Origin: GCA-2748575 sp965222725
GTDB taxonomy: Bacteria; Pseudomonadota; Gammaproteobacteria; Pseudomonadales; Ketobacteraceae
NCBI GenBank assembly: GCA_965222725.1
Contig: OZ244969.1
Span: forward strand, 4,278,001 to 4,342,000
DNA length: 64,000 nt
Reading direction: 5' to 3'
Shown: positions 33,319 through 43,021 of the stretch, piece by piece
How the letters are laid out: each line of letters starts with the position of its first letter
How positions within the stretch are numbered: position 1 is the first letter of the stretch
Program-made: the position numbers and the translations under genes
Notes under the pieces: model-generated
Told to the model about the DNA's origin: nothing
The model's input: only the letters and a program-made list of their open reading frames with translations
The model's database searches: none

Positions 33319-33558
33319 AGCGGGGCCCCGGCTGCCGGAAGTATCGATAGGAAAATCATTGGAATACCTGAAAGGGTAATGTATGTCACTAAAGCAAACC
33401 GTATATTGAGACAGGTCAAATAAGCCTGACCAGAATGACTCGGTGGCCTGCTATACTGCCACTAATGTGCCGGAACCCAGCTTGCGGAGCAAGGACAAAG
33501 AAAGGGCTGAAGCAACTGGCCGTGGTAAGTCAAAATTATTCGACAAGGAATTAAGGAT

Positions 33559-34767
33559 ATGACAAATCGCAACCTATTTGCCGCTACCGCTTTACTGCTA
33601 TGGACGCTTTCCTTCGGTGTACAGGCGCAAGGCATTCGCATGGCAACTGCGGAGGCGCCCCCTTATCAGTTAAAGACCGGTGAAAGTATAAAAGGCATCG
33701 CTGTGGATGTGGTGCGCTGTGTGATGGACCGGTTGTCTCTGCCCTACGAGCTGCATCTGTATCCCTGGAAGCGCAATATCAACCTGCTAAAAAACAATGA
33801 GCTGGATTTGGTGTTCAGCCTCCAGCCTGACGAGCGCCTGAAAAACGATGCGCTGTTATCGGCCCCCCTGGTACTGGAAAAATGGTATTGGTACGGCAAA
33901 AAGCAGCCCGAAGGCACTGTTCCCCTGAGCGCCAGAATCATTGCACTGTCCGGCAGCAATCAGGCAGCCTGGCTAACGGCGTCCGGCTATCAGTCGATAA
34001 AAACCGTATCCAATTCCGAAAGTGCCCTGAAAATGGTTGAACTGGAGCGGGCTGATTACACCCTGCTCTCCCAGGGCCAGTATCAAAAAGCCATAGCGGA
34101 CGGTGCTATCAGCCCGGAATCACTGGTCAGCGATTTTGTGCGTTTTTCCCAGATGGGCGCGTATATCAATAACAGGTACCTTGAAAAGCAACCGGCCTTT
34201 TTAGGTCACTTCAACGAGCAGATTTTTAATTGTGAACCCGCCCAGGTAAAGCTTGGTAAAAGTGACCGTGAGCAACTGTTGGCAGCCTATGCCAAAGCCA
34301 GGGATTTTATCAGCACCCCGGAAATTCTGTCTGCCATCGCTGAATCAAACCAGGCCATGGCGAATACCACGCAAGATCAAATTCAGTCTCTGGATCAGCA
34401 ATGGCGGAAGGAGCTTATGCAACAAAACCGGGCGCTGATCGATACCATTCTGGCCAGGCCCGCATCAGAAACCCTGAAGGCCATCAAGAACAACAGCCAG
34501 GGATTGTATTCAGAAATTTTCGTGGTCAATCAGCATGGATTGAATGTGGCCATGAGCGATACCACCAGTGATTACTGGCAAGGTGACGAAGCAAAATTTA
34601 CAGAAACCTTTGCAAAACAATCCGCAGAACCTTTTATAGATGATATCGAATACGACGCGTCCACCCGCACATTCCAGTCACAGATCAGCTTTACACTGTA
34701 CGATGGCACCAGGCCCATTGGGGTCGCCACAGTGGGCATTGATGTTGAAAAAGCGCTTTCCAATTAA
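33559..34767 (+). CDS. Periplasmic solute-binding protein fused to a PDC/Cache-like domain
   Basis: 402 aa. Signal peptide (AATALLLWTLSFGVQAQ), an SBP_bac_3-type fold (~25-235: IRMATAEAPPYQ, IAVDVVRCVMDRLSLPYELHLYPWKRN) and a C-terminal region (~275-400) resembling a single PDC/Cache sensor (GLYSEIFVVNQHGLNVAMSD.., YDGTRPIGVATVGIDVEKAL). No membrane anchor, permease or ATPase gene nearby, so a soluble ligand binder, perhaps presenting ligand to a membrane sensor. It converges on the cupredoxin gene. Confidence 0.68.
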   Translation: MTNRNLFAATALLLWTLSFGVQAQGIRMATAEAPPYQLKTGESIKGIAVDVVRCVMDRLSLPYELHLYPWKRNINLLKNNELDLVFSLQPDERLKNDALLSAPLVLEKWYWYGKKQPEGTVPLSARIIALSGSNQAAWLTASGYQSIKTVSNSESALKMVELERADYTLLSQGQYQKAIADGAISPESLVSDFVRFSQMGAYINNRYLEKQPAFLGHFNEQIFNCEPAQVKLGKSDREQLLAAYAKARDFISTPEILSAIAESNQAMANTTQDQIQSLDQQWRKELMQQNRALIDTILARPASETLKAIKNNSQGLYSEIFVVNQHGLNVAMSDTTSDYWQGDEAKFTETFAKQSAEPFIDDIEYDASTRTFQSQISFTLYDGTRPIGVATVGIDVEKALSN

Positions 34768-34797
34768 CCCAGAGTTACAACAACTTCCGGCAAAGCA

Positions 34798-35151
34798 CTA
34801 TTCAACCGTTAATTCACCCTTGTACATCTGCATCTGGCAATGGAACCGGTAGTTTCCCGGTTTCAGTGCAGGCAGATGTACCGGCGTTTCTTTGTCTACC
34901 GGCAGTTGACTGCTGATATCCAGGTCGGGAAAAACCACCATTTCCGCGCAGGGCGAAGGATCTTTTCTGAGGAAATAAAGAGTAACCGGTTCGCCGGCAG
35001 GAAGTCTAAAATGTGCCGGTTCGTATACACCATCGGCTACAACCACTACGGATGGCAGGCTGTCGGCCCCCGAGCTTTTGGAGCGGTAAAGCCAGAACCA
35101 CCAGACAATCAGTAAAATCAGAGCGATGCCAATAACATTGATCATTATCAT
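34798..35151 (-). CDS. Membrane-anchored cupredoxin-like copper protein
   Basis: 117 aa. One N-terminal membrane helix (VIGIALILLIVWWFWL) then a cupredoxin-1-type fold: EPAHFRLPAGEPVTLYFLRKDPSPCAE, and the C-terminal ligand block NYRFHCQMQMYKG, with Cys, His, Cys and Met as candidate copper ligands. It starts six bases after the copA stop, so it is co-expressed with the copper exporter and likely receives or buffers copper in the periplasm. Confidence 0.78.
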   Translation of the reverse strand: MIMINVIGIALILLIVWWFWLYRSKSSGADSLPSVVVVADGVYEPAHFRLPAGEPVTLYFLRKDPSPCAEMVVFPDLDISSQLPVDKETPVHLPALKPGNYRFHCQMQMYKGELTVE

Positions 35152-35157
35152 AAGCGG

Positions 35158-37422
35158 CTACTCCTGATGCTTCCCGGGTTTGAAAAACCGCAGGCGATTG
35201 GCATTGGATACAACGGTGACGGATGAAAACGCCATAGCGGCCCCAGCCACTACCGGGCTGAGTAACAGTCCTGTTACGGGGAACAGCAAGCCTGCTGCCA
35301 GGGGAATGCCGGCCACATTGTAGATAAAGGCGCCAAAAAGATTCTGCCGGATATTCACCAGGGTAGCTTTACTGACCGCAATGGCATCCGCCAGTCCGTG
35401 GAGTGAACCGCGCATCAGGGTGATATCCGCACTCTCGATAGCCACGTCGGTTCCGGTGCCTATGGCAAAGCCTACATCGGCCTGGGCAAGCGCCGGAGCG
35501 TCGTTGATACCATCACCGGTCATACCCACCACTTCACCGCGCTTTTGCAACTCCTGAACCTTGTTCGCTTTATCCTGAGGCTGTACTTCTGCGAAGTAAT
35601 CTTCAATTCCTGCCTGATTTGCCACAGCTTTAGCGGTGTCACGGTTATCGCCGGTGAGCATAATCACCTTGATATTCTGTTGCTTAAGCCGCTTTATGGC
35701 TGCTACAGAATCCTGTTTGATGGGATCAGCAACGGCGATAATGCCCGCCAGTTTGCCATCCACCGACAGGTACATAGGGGTTTTGCCTTCGGCTGCCAGT
35801 TGTTGTGCTTTTTCCACGGCTTCTTTGATACTGATGTTGCCTGCTTCCATCAGTTTTTGATTACCCAGACACAGCTTTTTACTTTCCAGTTGCCCGGTAA
35901 CACCTTGACCGCTGATGGCATTAAATTCAGAGACCTTATCCGCCTTCAGCTCACGTTCACGGGCGCTGCTTATAATGGCATCGGCCAACGGGTGCTCGGA
36001 ACCGGTTTCAAGGGCGGCTGCGCAGGCCAGAACAAAGTCTTCACTAAAATCCGGTTCGGCAAGCACATCGGTAACTTTGGGTTCGCCCAGTGTAATGGTT
36101 CCGGTCTTATCCAGTACCATGGCGGTGATATGGGATGCATTCTGTAGCGCACTGCCGTTGCGAATGAGTACACCGGCTTCCGCTGCCTTGCCAACCCCAA
36201 CCATCACCGACATGGGCGTAGCCAAGCCCAGCGCGCAGGGGCAGGCAATGATCAATACCGTGGTTGCACACACCAACGCAAAAGCTATGCGGGGTTCAGG
36301 GCCAAAATTAAGCCATGCCAACGCAGTGATTACCGCAATAATCATGACGGCAGGCACAAAATAGGCAGATATCGTGTCAACCAGTCTGCCAATTGGCGGC
36401 TTGGTGTTCTGGGCCCGTTTTACCATATCAATGATTTGGGCCAGGGCAGTGTCTTTGCCCACCTTGGTTGCGGTGAACAGGAAGGTGCCTGATTTGTTAA
36501 TGGTGCCTGCCGCAACGGAATCGCCCTGTTGCTTTTCCACGGGTAAGGGTTCGCCGGTCAGCATGGATTCATCCACGGTGGTATTGCCCTCTGTTAACTG
36601 GCCATCCACCGGAATACGTTCTCCAGGCCTGACCCGCACCTGATCACCCTCTTCCACACGTGCTATGTCGATATCTATTTCTTCGCCATCCCTGAGCACC
36701 CGGGCAGTTTTTGACTGCAGACCAATCAGCCGGCGTATGGCCTGGGAGGTTTTGCCACGGGCTCGCAACTCAAGGGCCAGGCCCAGGTTGATCAGACCAA
36801 TAATCATGGCGCTCGCTTCAAAATACACATGGCGCGCCATTTCCGGCACCACATCAGGAAGCAACACCACCACCATGGAATAGAGCCAGGCGGTGCCGGT
36901 TCCCAGGGCAATCAGTGTATCCATATTCGCGCTATGGTTTTTAAAGGAACGCCAGGCACCAACGAAAAAATGCCTGCCGGAAAAAGCCATTACCGCCAGT
37001 GTAACAAGGCCAACAACAAACCAGGCCACCTGTTCGCCCCGGCTGCTCACACCCATCTCCCCTGTTACCAGCCCCCAAAGCATTAATGGCCCACCAACCG
37101 CCAGGGCTATTCCCATATCCCTTAAAAGTTTTCGGTAGTAACGGTGATCAGCCGCCTCCTTTTCCTCCATAGCGGTTTCATCGGAGTCGGCCTGGCTGAT
37201 AGTGGCATGGTAACCTGCGTTTTCTACGGCACTAATCAATACCTTATCCGCTGCACTGCCGCTGACAGACACTGTCCGATTGGCAAAATTCATTTCCGCC
37301 TGTTCCACGCCGGGCGCATTCAGCAGTGCCTGTTCAATTTTAGTCACACAACTGGAACAACCCGCGCCTTCTATAAGCAGCTGTTTGTGTTTGATTTTCA
37401 GGTTCCCGTTATGGGTGGCCAT
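35158..37422 (-). CDS. copA: Copper-exporting P1B-type ATPase CopA
   Basis: 754 aa. One N-terminal heavy-metal domain with GAGCSSC (Cys22, Cys25), eight membrane segments, CPC metal site (IIACPCALGLATP), phosphorylation motif DKTGT, SEHPLAD and TGDGINDAPALA. It pumps Cu(I) from cytoplasm to periplasm. The next gene is a cupredoxin. Upstream is a CueR-type promoter with a 19-bp spacer, so induction by Cu(I) via a MerR-family activator is expected; no cueR gene is in the window. Confidence 0.95.
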   Translation of the reverse strand: MATHNGNLKIKHKQLLIEGAGCSSCVTKIEQALLNAPGVEQAEMNFANRTVSVSGSAADKVLISAVENAGYHATISQADSDETAMEEKEAADHRYYRKLLRDMGIALAVGGPLMLWGLVTGEMGVSSRGEQVAWFVVGLVTLAVMAFSGRHFFVGAWRSFKNHSANMDTLIALGTGTAWLYSMVVVLLPDVVPEMARHVYFEASAMIIGLINLGLALELRARGKTSQAIRRLIGLQSKTARVLRDGEEIDIDIARVEEGDQVRVRPGERIPVDGQLTEGNTTVDESMLTGEPLPVEKQQGDSVAAGTINKSGTFLFTATKVGKDTALAQIIDMVKRAQNTKPPIGRLVDTISAYFVPAVMIIAVITALAWLNFGPEPRIAFALVCATTVLIIACPCALGLATPMSVMVGVGKAAEAGVLIRNGSALQNASHITAMVLDKTGTITLGEPKVTDVLAEPDFSEDFVLACAAALETGSEHPLADAIISSARERELKADKVSEFNAISGQGVTGQLESKKLCLGNQKLMEAGNISIKEAVEKAQQLAAEGKTPMYLSVDGKLAGIIAVADPIKQDSVAAIKRLKQQNIKVIMLTGDNRDTAKAVANQAGIEDYFAEVQPQDKANKVQELQKRGEVVGMTGDGINDAPALAQADVGFAIGTGTDVAIESADITLMRGSLHGLADAIAVSKATLVNIRQNLFGAFIYNVAGIPLAAGLLFPVTGLLLSPVVAGAAMAFSSVTVVSNANRLRFFKPGKHQE

Positions 37423-37457
37423 CCACTATTTCTCCGATATCTTGTTCAGTAACGCCC

Positions 37458-37488
37458 ATCATAAACCCTGGTGCCGCTCCAGAGTCAA
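37458..37488 (-). promoter_or_regulatory. MerR/CueR-type copA promoter with 19-bp spacer
   Basis: On the - strand, -35 TTGACT and -10 TATGAT are separated by 19 bp. The spacer holds the dyad ACTCTGG-N7-CCAGGGT (6 of 7 positions pair). Overlong spacing with an internal dyad is the signature of MerR-family activation; position 36 bp before the copA start fits. Confidence 0.82.
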
Positions 37489-37637
37489 GTCCACAAGATT
37501 AAAAGGGTTTATAATTGATCAATTCTGATGCACTACCACTATCTTTGAACCATACTTGATAAAGCCTGACGCTATTTTCACTATTTTCGTTACTTTAATT
37601 TTCAGAGTGCTGATGCAGATCATCCGGAGGCTGGATC

Positions 37638-38408
37638 TTGCTTCGTTGTCTATCACCGCTGCTTGTAATGCTGCTAACCCTGGTTCTGTGGTTTTCCCTG
37701 CCGGCCAAGGCGGTGGCGCAGGAAGTTATTGTCGGGCTTGAACCCTTACCGCCTCTGGTAACCAAAGATAAAACCGGCCTTACTATCGATTTTCTTCGCC
37801 AGATAGAAAAGCACTCAGCGTTGTCGTTCAACATTTACATACTGCCTTACAATCGCGCCAGGCGGAATCTGAAAACCGGTACTATCCACTTGATGGGGCA
37901 CACACCTTTTCAGGTGGAAACACAGGAGTTTTACGCTTTTGCCCAGGAGCTGGACTGGAGCTTGCCCACTATTGCGGATTTGTATGCACTGCAACCGGAA
38001 AAGCTGCAACCGGAATACTACAAGGTGAAAGGCGCGATCGGTACACCGCGAGGTAACGAAGCATTTTTTTCGGAACTGTTCAACATCCCGGTGGAAAACT
38101 TTTTCCCCTACGGCGATATAGAAAGCCTGATTAAAATGTTAAGAGCGAAACGAATTGATTTGTTTATGTTTGAGCGGGTTTCCTCAATAACAGCCATTCA
38201 AACCATTAAACTACCCAAGGTTTATTATCGGCAAATGGATACCATTCCTGTGAGCCTGGCAGTACAAAAAACGCAGGAAGGCACCCAACTTAAAAAGATT
38301 CTGGAAGCCACCATCCCGTTACTGAATGAAGAAAAAATCTTTGCGGAATATCTGAAGTACCAGCAAATGCCCGCGACAGGTGTGATTGAGCCGGTGAATC
38401 AGCAATAA
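37638..38408 (+). CDS. Periplasmic solute-binding protein (SBP_bac_3-like)
   Basis: 256 aa. TTG start with CGGAGG seven bases upstream; signal peptide (LLVMLLTLVLWFSLPAKAVA). The body follows the transporter substrate-binding domain pattern (EVIVGLEPLPPLVTKD..GLTIDFLRQIEK, PYNRARRNLKTGTIHLMG). No transporter genes adjacent; divergent from copA. Ligand unknown. It resembles the SBP at 33559 in general type (YP/PYNRAR and YPWKRN segments), so the two may be distant paralogues. Confidence 0.72.
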   Translation: MLRCLSPLLVMLLTLVLWFSLPAKAVAQEVIVGLEPLPPLVTKDKTGLTIDFLRQIEKHSALSFNIYILPYNRARRNLKTGTIHLMGHTPFQVETQEFYAFAQELDWSLPTIADLYALQPEKLQPEYYKVKGAIGTPRGNEAFFSELFNIPVENFFPYGDIESLIKMLRAKRIDLFMFERVSSITAIQTIKLPKVYYRQMDTIPVSLAVQKTQEGTQLKKILEATIPLLNEEKIFAEYLKYQQMPATGVIEPVNQQ

Positions 38409-38488
38409 TTCTTACCTCCCGGACACGGCACCAGATATGTTAGAGTTCGTGAGGTAAAAATCATTGATTAAAATCCGGGGCCGACACC

Positions 38489-39331
38489 ATGACACAGGAA
38501 CTGAATCTGGTCGCCAGCAACAAATGTTTTGCAGGCTTGCAACAGCAATACACTCATTATTCCAGCGTACTCAATTGCGATATGCGCTTTTCCGTTTACC
38601 TGCCACCGGCAGCAGCACAGAACCAGCCTGTACCCGTGCTGTATTGGTTGTCCGGATTGACCTGCACCGATGAAAATTTTGTGCAGAAGGCTGGCGCGCA
38701 ACGTGTTGCCGCAGAGTTAAACCTGATCATTGTTGCGCCGGATACCAGCCCCCGAGGCGAAGAGGTTGCGAATGACGATGCTTATGATCTCGGCCAGGGC
38801 GCAGGTTTTTATGTTAATGCCACCGAGGCACCCTGGAAGCACCACTACCGTATGTATGATTATGTGGTGGATGAGCTTCCCGGCATAATCAGGAAGAATT
38901 TTCCGATAACCGATAAAGCCTCTGTGTTCGGACATTCCATGGGCGGACACGGCGCCCTGACCCTTGCGCTAAAAAATCCCGATCGCTTTGCTTCTGTTTC
39001 CGCCTTCAGCCCCATTTGCCACCCCGTTAACTGCCCCTGGGGCGAAAAGGCATTCAGCCACTATCTGGGTAATGATAAAGACACCTGGAAAGCACATGAC
39101 AGCGTACTGCTGATGCGGGAAAACAATGTCCAGGTACCGGCACTTATTGATCAGGGAACGGCGGATAATTTTCTGGAAGAACAACTGGGCACAGAAAGCC
39201 TGGTAAAAGCCGTCAGCGAAACGAACTATCCAGCCAGAATCCGTTATCAGGAAGGCTATGATCACAGCTACTTTTTTATTGCCACTTTTATAGAGGATCA
39301 TCTCAGGTTTCATCATGAACACCTGAAATAA
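38489..39331 (+). CDS. fghA: S-formylglutathione hydrolase
   Basis: 280 aa, esterase-D type alpha/beta hydrolase. Nucleophile Ser150 in GHSMGGHGAL; Asp near TAD (~226) and His in GYDHSYFF complete the triad. YWLSGLTCTDENF and PDTSPRG match FGH closely. It hydrolyses S-formylglutathione to formate and glutathione in formaldehyde detoxification. The usual partner, glutathione-dependent formaldehyde dehydrogenase, is not in the window. Confidence 0.93.
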   Translation: MTQELNLVASNKCFAGLQQQYTHYSSVLNCDMRFSVYLPPAAAQNQPVPVLYWLSGLTCTDENFVQKAGAQRVAAELNLIIVAPDTSPRGEEVANDDAYDLGQGAGFYVNATEAPWKHHYRMYDYVVDELPGIIRKNFPITDKASVFGHSMGGHGALTLALKNPDRFASVSAFSPICHPVNCPWGEKAFSHYLGNDKDTWKAHDSVLLMRENNVQVPALIDQGTADNFLEEQLGTESLVKAVSETNYPARIRYQEGYDHSYFFIATFIEDHLRFHHEHLK

Positions 39332-39340
39332 CGGATTGAT

Positions 39341-40183
39341 CTAACGGGATGCGCCGGGCTTTTTGCCTTTACCTCTGGGGCTGAGGCCAATGGCCTCCCC
39401 GGCTTTCTCCAGCCAGAGCAGCGTTTCCAGATAGGACAGAAACCGGTTGAGGTATTCGGGGGACAGCTCCCGCATGGCGGTGAGAGATTGAATAGCCAGG
39501 CGGTGGGAATTCAGAGGGCCGGCATCTTTCGGGCAGTCGGCAATAGCCTGGGCGAGAAGTTTTTCGGAATTGTGTTTTACCCAGGATTCCCGGAAATGTT
39601 TAATGGAACGCAGCTCACCCATGGGCTCGGCTCCACTGGCATTGCTGCTTTCTAAGGCTTCGCCACCGTTTTCCTGCCGTACTGCATCCAGGATTTCCTG
39701 TTCCTGACTCATCAGAAAATCATCAAAGGACAGGTTACCGGACAGCAACGGGTTGACCAGTTCACCACGAACGACCTGTTCTTTCAGTGTCCGCAACAGC
39801 TCAGCCTGACTATTGCTGCGGGAACCCGCCCGTATGGCCAGGTGCTTCAGTGCTTGCCATTGGCCTTGCTGAAACAGCGCCTGAGCAGTATCCGCAAGTT
39901 CAGGCTGAGACTCGGCAATTTTGTTATGGTCCTTCCCGGCAGCCTGCGCAGCGTTTTTATTGCGTTCTTCAAGATCAGTCAGCGTATGCTGCAACCTGCC
40001 CAACAGATACCTTGAAGGTTTTTGCTGATAACGCTTCAGCAGGTTTTCAACCAGGCGGCAACGCACCGGATCACTGGCGGCAGCACCGGCGTCCAGCAAA
40101 TCGTTAAAGTGTTTTTCCAGTGCGGCCACCAACCCTTCCAGGTCGAAGTCCGCTTCACTGGTTGTCTGGTTTTCAGGATTCAT
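39341..40183 (-). CDS. DUF2894 protein of the MotAB-like operon
   Basis: 280 aa, soluble, helical and charge-rich, without signal peptide. It resembles the family known as DUF2894. Start placed at ATG 40183, inside the last codons of the OmpA-like gene (11-bp overlap), not at the longer upstream open frame, whose extension is the OmpA gene read in another frame. The C-terminus is basic (SPRGKGKKPG). As the fourth and last gene it is probably a cytoplasmic partner of the stator; function unknown. Confidence 0.72.
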   Translation of the reverse strand: MNPENQTTSEADFDLEGLVAALEKHFNDLLDAGAAASDPVRCRLVENLLKRYQQKPSRYLLGRLQHTLTDLEERNKNAAQAAGKDHNKIAESQPELADTAQALFQQGQWQALKHLAIRAGSRSNSQAELLRTLKEQVVRGELVNPLLSGNLSFDDFLMSQEQEILDAVRQENGGEALESSNASGAEPMGELRSIKHFRESWVKHNSEKLLAQAIADCPKDAGPLNSHRLAIQSLTAMRELSPEYLNRFLSYLETLLWLEKAGEAIGLSPRGKGKKPGASR

Positions 40184-40820
40184 CGGCTGCAAGTGCGTTA
40201 CTGGTTTTGGGTACCGGTGCCATTTCCACCCGGCGATTACGGGCGCGGCCTTCACTGGTCTGATTGGTTGCCACCGGTTGTTGGGGGCCAAAGGCAGCAG
40301 CAAATACCAGGTCTCCCGGCATACCTTCTTCTATCAATACTCGGGTTACAGTCAGCGCCCGCTGGGCCGACAAATCCCAGTTATCGGCAAAATGCAGGTT
40401 GCCTTTCTGAATCGGCAAATCGTCAGTAAAACCGCTCACCATTAACAGTTCTTCCCGATCCTGCAGGTACACTTTTAAAGGGCTTACCAGAGAATGCAGC
40501 AGTTCGCGGCCTTCCGGTTGCAGCTCCGATGAGTTCAGTGAAAACAGCACACTGCCACTGATGCCGATACGTCCTTCGTTCAGGGTAATGCGGCCTGCAG
40601 CCAGCGGATCTTCAAGAGCATTTTCCAGTGCCATGCGGCGTTGCTCTTCCTGCTCCCGCTTCATGACCTCCTGTTCCAGGGATTGTGCCAGCTCCAGTTG
40701 CAATCCCAACGACCACACCAGGATCAGTACAAACACACCCACCAGGCCCGACATCAGATCGCCGAAAATCGCCCAGATAGGTGGCGACGCGGAATTGATA
40801 GTATCGTCCAGTTCTTCCAT
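40173..40820 (-). CDS. MotB/OmpA-like peptidoglycan-binding stator subunit
   Basis: 215 aa. N-terminal membrane helix PPIWAIFGDLMSGLVGVFVL with Asp21 where MotB carries its ion-binding Asp; a short coiled linker (LEQEVMKREQEEQRR); and an OmpA/MotB C-terminal domain (VLFSLNSSELQPEG, GFTDDLPI, NWDLSAQRALTV, RARNRRVEM) that should hold the wall. Its stop-start junction with the upstream gene is TGATG. Together with that gene it looks like a MotAB/ExbBD/ZorAB-type unit. The linker is short, like an active stator rather than an outer-membrane protein. Confidence 0.85.
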   Translation of the reverse strand: MEELDDTINSASPPIWAIFGDLMSGLVGVFVLILVWSLGLQLELAQSLEQEVMKREQEEQRRMALENALEDPLAAGRITLNEGRIGISGSVLFSLNSSELQPEGRELLHSLVSPLKVYLQDREELLMVSGFTDDLPIQKGNLHFADNWDLSAQRALTVTRVLIEEGMPGDLVFAAAFGPQQPVATNQTSEGRARNRRVEMAPVPKTSNALAADES

Positions 40821-43021
40821 CAGCTAACCTCGGAGGGAATCAGCTCTTCCTGGGGATTCATCTGTCGCAGTTGTTCAAAAATTTCTTTCTGGGACATGAT
40901 GTTGTGATCAATAATTTCCCGCGCCTGAGCCACATAGTAAGCCAGTTGCTCGTCGCTGCGGTTACCCGCCTGCTCCATGGCGGCTTCAATGCGCACCAGG
41001 TTTTCAATCAGGTTTTGATTGGCATCACTGAACTGACCCACGGCCTCGTTAAAGGATTCTCCAAGGCTGGCGATCTCTGCAACGCTGCCCACAAACTGAT
41101 CCGCCACTTCCGTCAGCCGGTCAGATTCGCTGCTCACATTACTGGTAAACTGCTGGCTGACCTGCTCAAGGGTGCTGGAGCTGTGCGTAATCAGCTGCTC
41201 CACCGCATCCCGCTGGGAACGGGAGGTTTCTTCCAACGAAGCCAGCAACTTGTTCAGCTCTTCCATCATGCGGGTACGTTCTTCCAGCAGGGAATTATCT
41301 TTTTCCACGTTTTTGGAAATTTCGCCCCGCAGCTGTTCTATCACTTCCGCGGCTGCTTTTGGCGCTTCGGATGCCGTTTCTATCAGCCGGGTCATGGGGT
41401 CTTCCAGCGCTTGCCCAAGGTTTGCCAGATGGGTAGCTACCTTTTCTTCCAGTGCGGCGATACGATCCACTGCCGCCTGGCCACGCTGATTTTCTGCATC
41501 CCGCAGTTTTTCCAGTTCGGCAGTGGTGTTGCTGATCAGGGCCTGGGCTTGCGTGCGGATATTCTCAGTCACCTGTTGCTCGGCCACCTGGCGTGATTCC
41601 ACCAGCGCTTCTGTTGAATGAAGCAGGCCACTGATTTTTTCCAGCACCGCGGCACCGGAATGTTGTGCAGAGTCCGTTAAACGCAGGCTGGCTTCCTCCA
41701 GTGATTTCACCACCTGCTGCTGGTATTCAATGCCTTCGGCCGTGGCATTCTGCCAGGCGTTGGCCAGACCGGTAGACAACTCCTGAGAGGATTCTTTAAA
41801 CGAGGTCAGCCAGCTACTCTGCAATGACTCCCAATGGGCAGTACGTTGCTTATCCTCTGATTCCTGTGCGCTGATCCAGTCTGTAAAACGCTGTTCAAAG
41901 CCTGTCATCAGTTCGCGGGTCTGGTCACGCAGGCCTGATTCGTAATGCTTCATTTGCTGACCAAGGTTATCCAGCAAATCCTTGTGCCCTGTTTGCTGGG
42001 TTTCAATACCCGCCTGCCAGGCACCGGCAACTTTATCGCTGGTGGCTTCCAGGCTTTGGGATATCACCGCAATCTGGTCTTGCAGTGAACTTAACAGATC
42101 CTGGCGGGTGGCTTTGGCCTGGTCACCCAGTTGCGCCATGGCGGCTTCAATCACCGGTGCCACCTGCTCGCTGGCTTCCTTGCTGCTACTGGCTAACGAT
42201 TCCTTCAGGGATGATTCCACGGAATCGGCCAGTTTCTGATACTGGGCAGTGACCGCATCCTGAAATTCCTGCTGATTCTTCAGCAGGGCCTGGCTGATAT
42301 CAGTACCCATGGATTCAATGCGCGTGGCCATGGTACCCAGCTTTTCGGCCACATCCGGCAAGGCCTGCGCCTGATACTGCAGGGCCTTAAAAGTTTCCTG
42401 ACGATGGTGTACCAGGGAAAAGTCTTTCAGTTCATTGCCCACCTTGCTGTCCAGCAGGCGGGTGGCCAGCATGCGGTCGCGACGGTTCAGGGTGGAAATA
42501 AGCCCCAGCATGGCGGACGCGGCAACACCCGCCACAGAGGTGCCAAACGCCAGCCCCAGGCCTTCAATAGGCCGCGCCAGGCCAGCGCGAATCGCCTGCA
42601 GCTCAGTGGTGCCTTCCAGAGCCAGTACCGCCCCTTTCAGGGTAACCACCATACCGATAAAGGTACCCAGCAGACCCAGCATAACCAACAAGCCCACCAG
42701 ATAAGGGGTTAATACCGGGCCCGGTAATGGCAGGCGCTCCCCTTCAATGCGTAAACGCACCGCATTCTGCAAAGACGGATGCACCTGCTGCAGCCAGTGG
42801 CTCAGGCTGGTCACCGGGTTGTGGATATTGGCCAGAGCCTGATTAAGGCTGTTGGTTACCTGGCGGAACTGCCACTGCTCAACCGCACCAATCACATACA
42901 CCACGCCAATGATCACAGTCACCATCAGTGCCAGCAGATCCGTGCTTACAAAACCTGCCGCCATCCAGAGGATCACCGCAGCCCCCAGCAAAAACGCCGC
43001 CGAATATAACGCCTTGGTCAT
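40820..43021 (-). CDS. MotA/TolQ/ZorA-like channel subunit with long coiled-coil tail (DUF802-type)
   Basis: 733 aa. Membrane segments near 8-50; then the MotA/ExbB-type core at ~125-185 (TPYLVGLLVMLGLLGTFIGMVVTLKGA and AFGTSVAGVAASAMLGLIS). From ~200 to the end it is almost entirely helical, Gln/Glu/Ser-rich and coiled coil, with DUF802-like repeats. The long cytoplasmic tail recalls ZorA of Zorya. It overlaps the DUF3348 gene by four bases (ATGA) and the MotB-like gene by one. Predicted to form an ion-conducting complex with the next gene. Confidence 0.82.
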   Translation of the reverse strand: MTKALYSAAFLLGAAVILWMAAGFVSTDLLALMVTVIIGVVYVIGAVEQWQFRQVTNSLNQALANIHNPVTSLSHWLQQVHPSLQNAVRLRIEGERLPLPGPVLTPYLVGLLVMLGLLGTFIGMVVTLKGAVLALEGTTELQAIRAGLARPIEGLGLAFGTSVAGVAASAMLGLISTLNRRDRMLATRLLDSKVGNELKDFSLVHHRQETFKALQYQAQALPDVAEKLGTMATRIESMGTDISQALLKNQQEFQDAVTAQYQKLADSVESSLKESLASSSKEASEQVAPVIEAAMAQLGDQAKATRQDLLSSLQDQIAVISQSLEATSDKVAGAWQAGIETQQTGHKDLLDNLGQQMKHYESGLRDQTRELMTGFEQRFTDWISAQESEDKQRTAHWESLQSSWLTSFKESSQELSTGLANAWQNATAEGIEYQQQVVKSLEEASLRLTDSAQHSGAAVLEKISGLLHSTEALVESRQVAEQQVTENIRTQAQALISNTTAELEKLRDAENQRGQAAVDRIAALEEKVATHLANLGQALEDPMTRLIETASEAPKAAAEVIEQLRGEISKNVEKDNSLLEERTRMMEELNKLLASLEETSRSQRDAVEQLITHSSSTLEQVSQQFTSNVSSESDRLTEVADQFVGSVAEIASLGESFNEAVGQFSDANQNLIENLVRIEAAMEQAGNRSDEQLAYYVAQAREIIDHNIMSQKEIFEQLRQMNPQEELIPSEVS

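Noticed and set aside
33465..33558. Leader before the SBP-Cache gene as a riboswitch (c-di-GMP type considered)
   Set aside because: It has a small CTTGC/GCAAG hairpin and purine-rich stretch, but not the conserved core of the c-di-GMP, TPP or glycine riboswitches.
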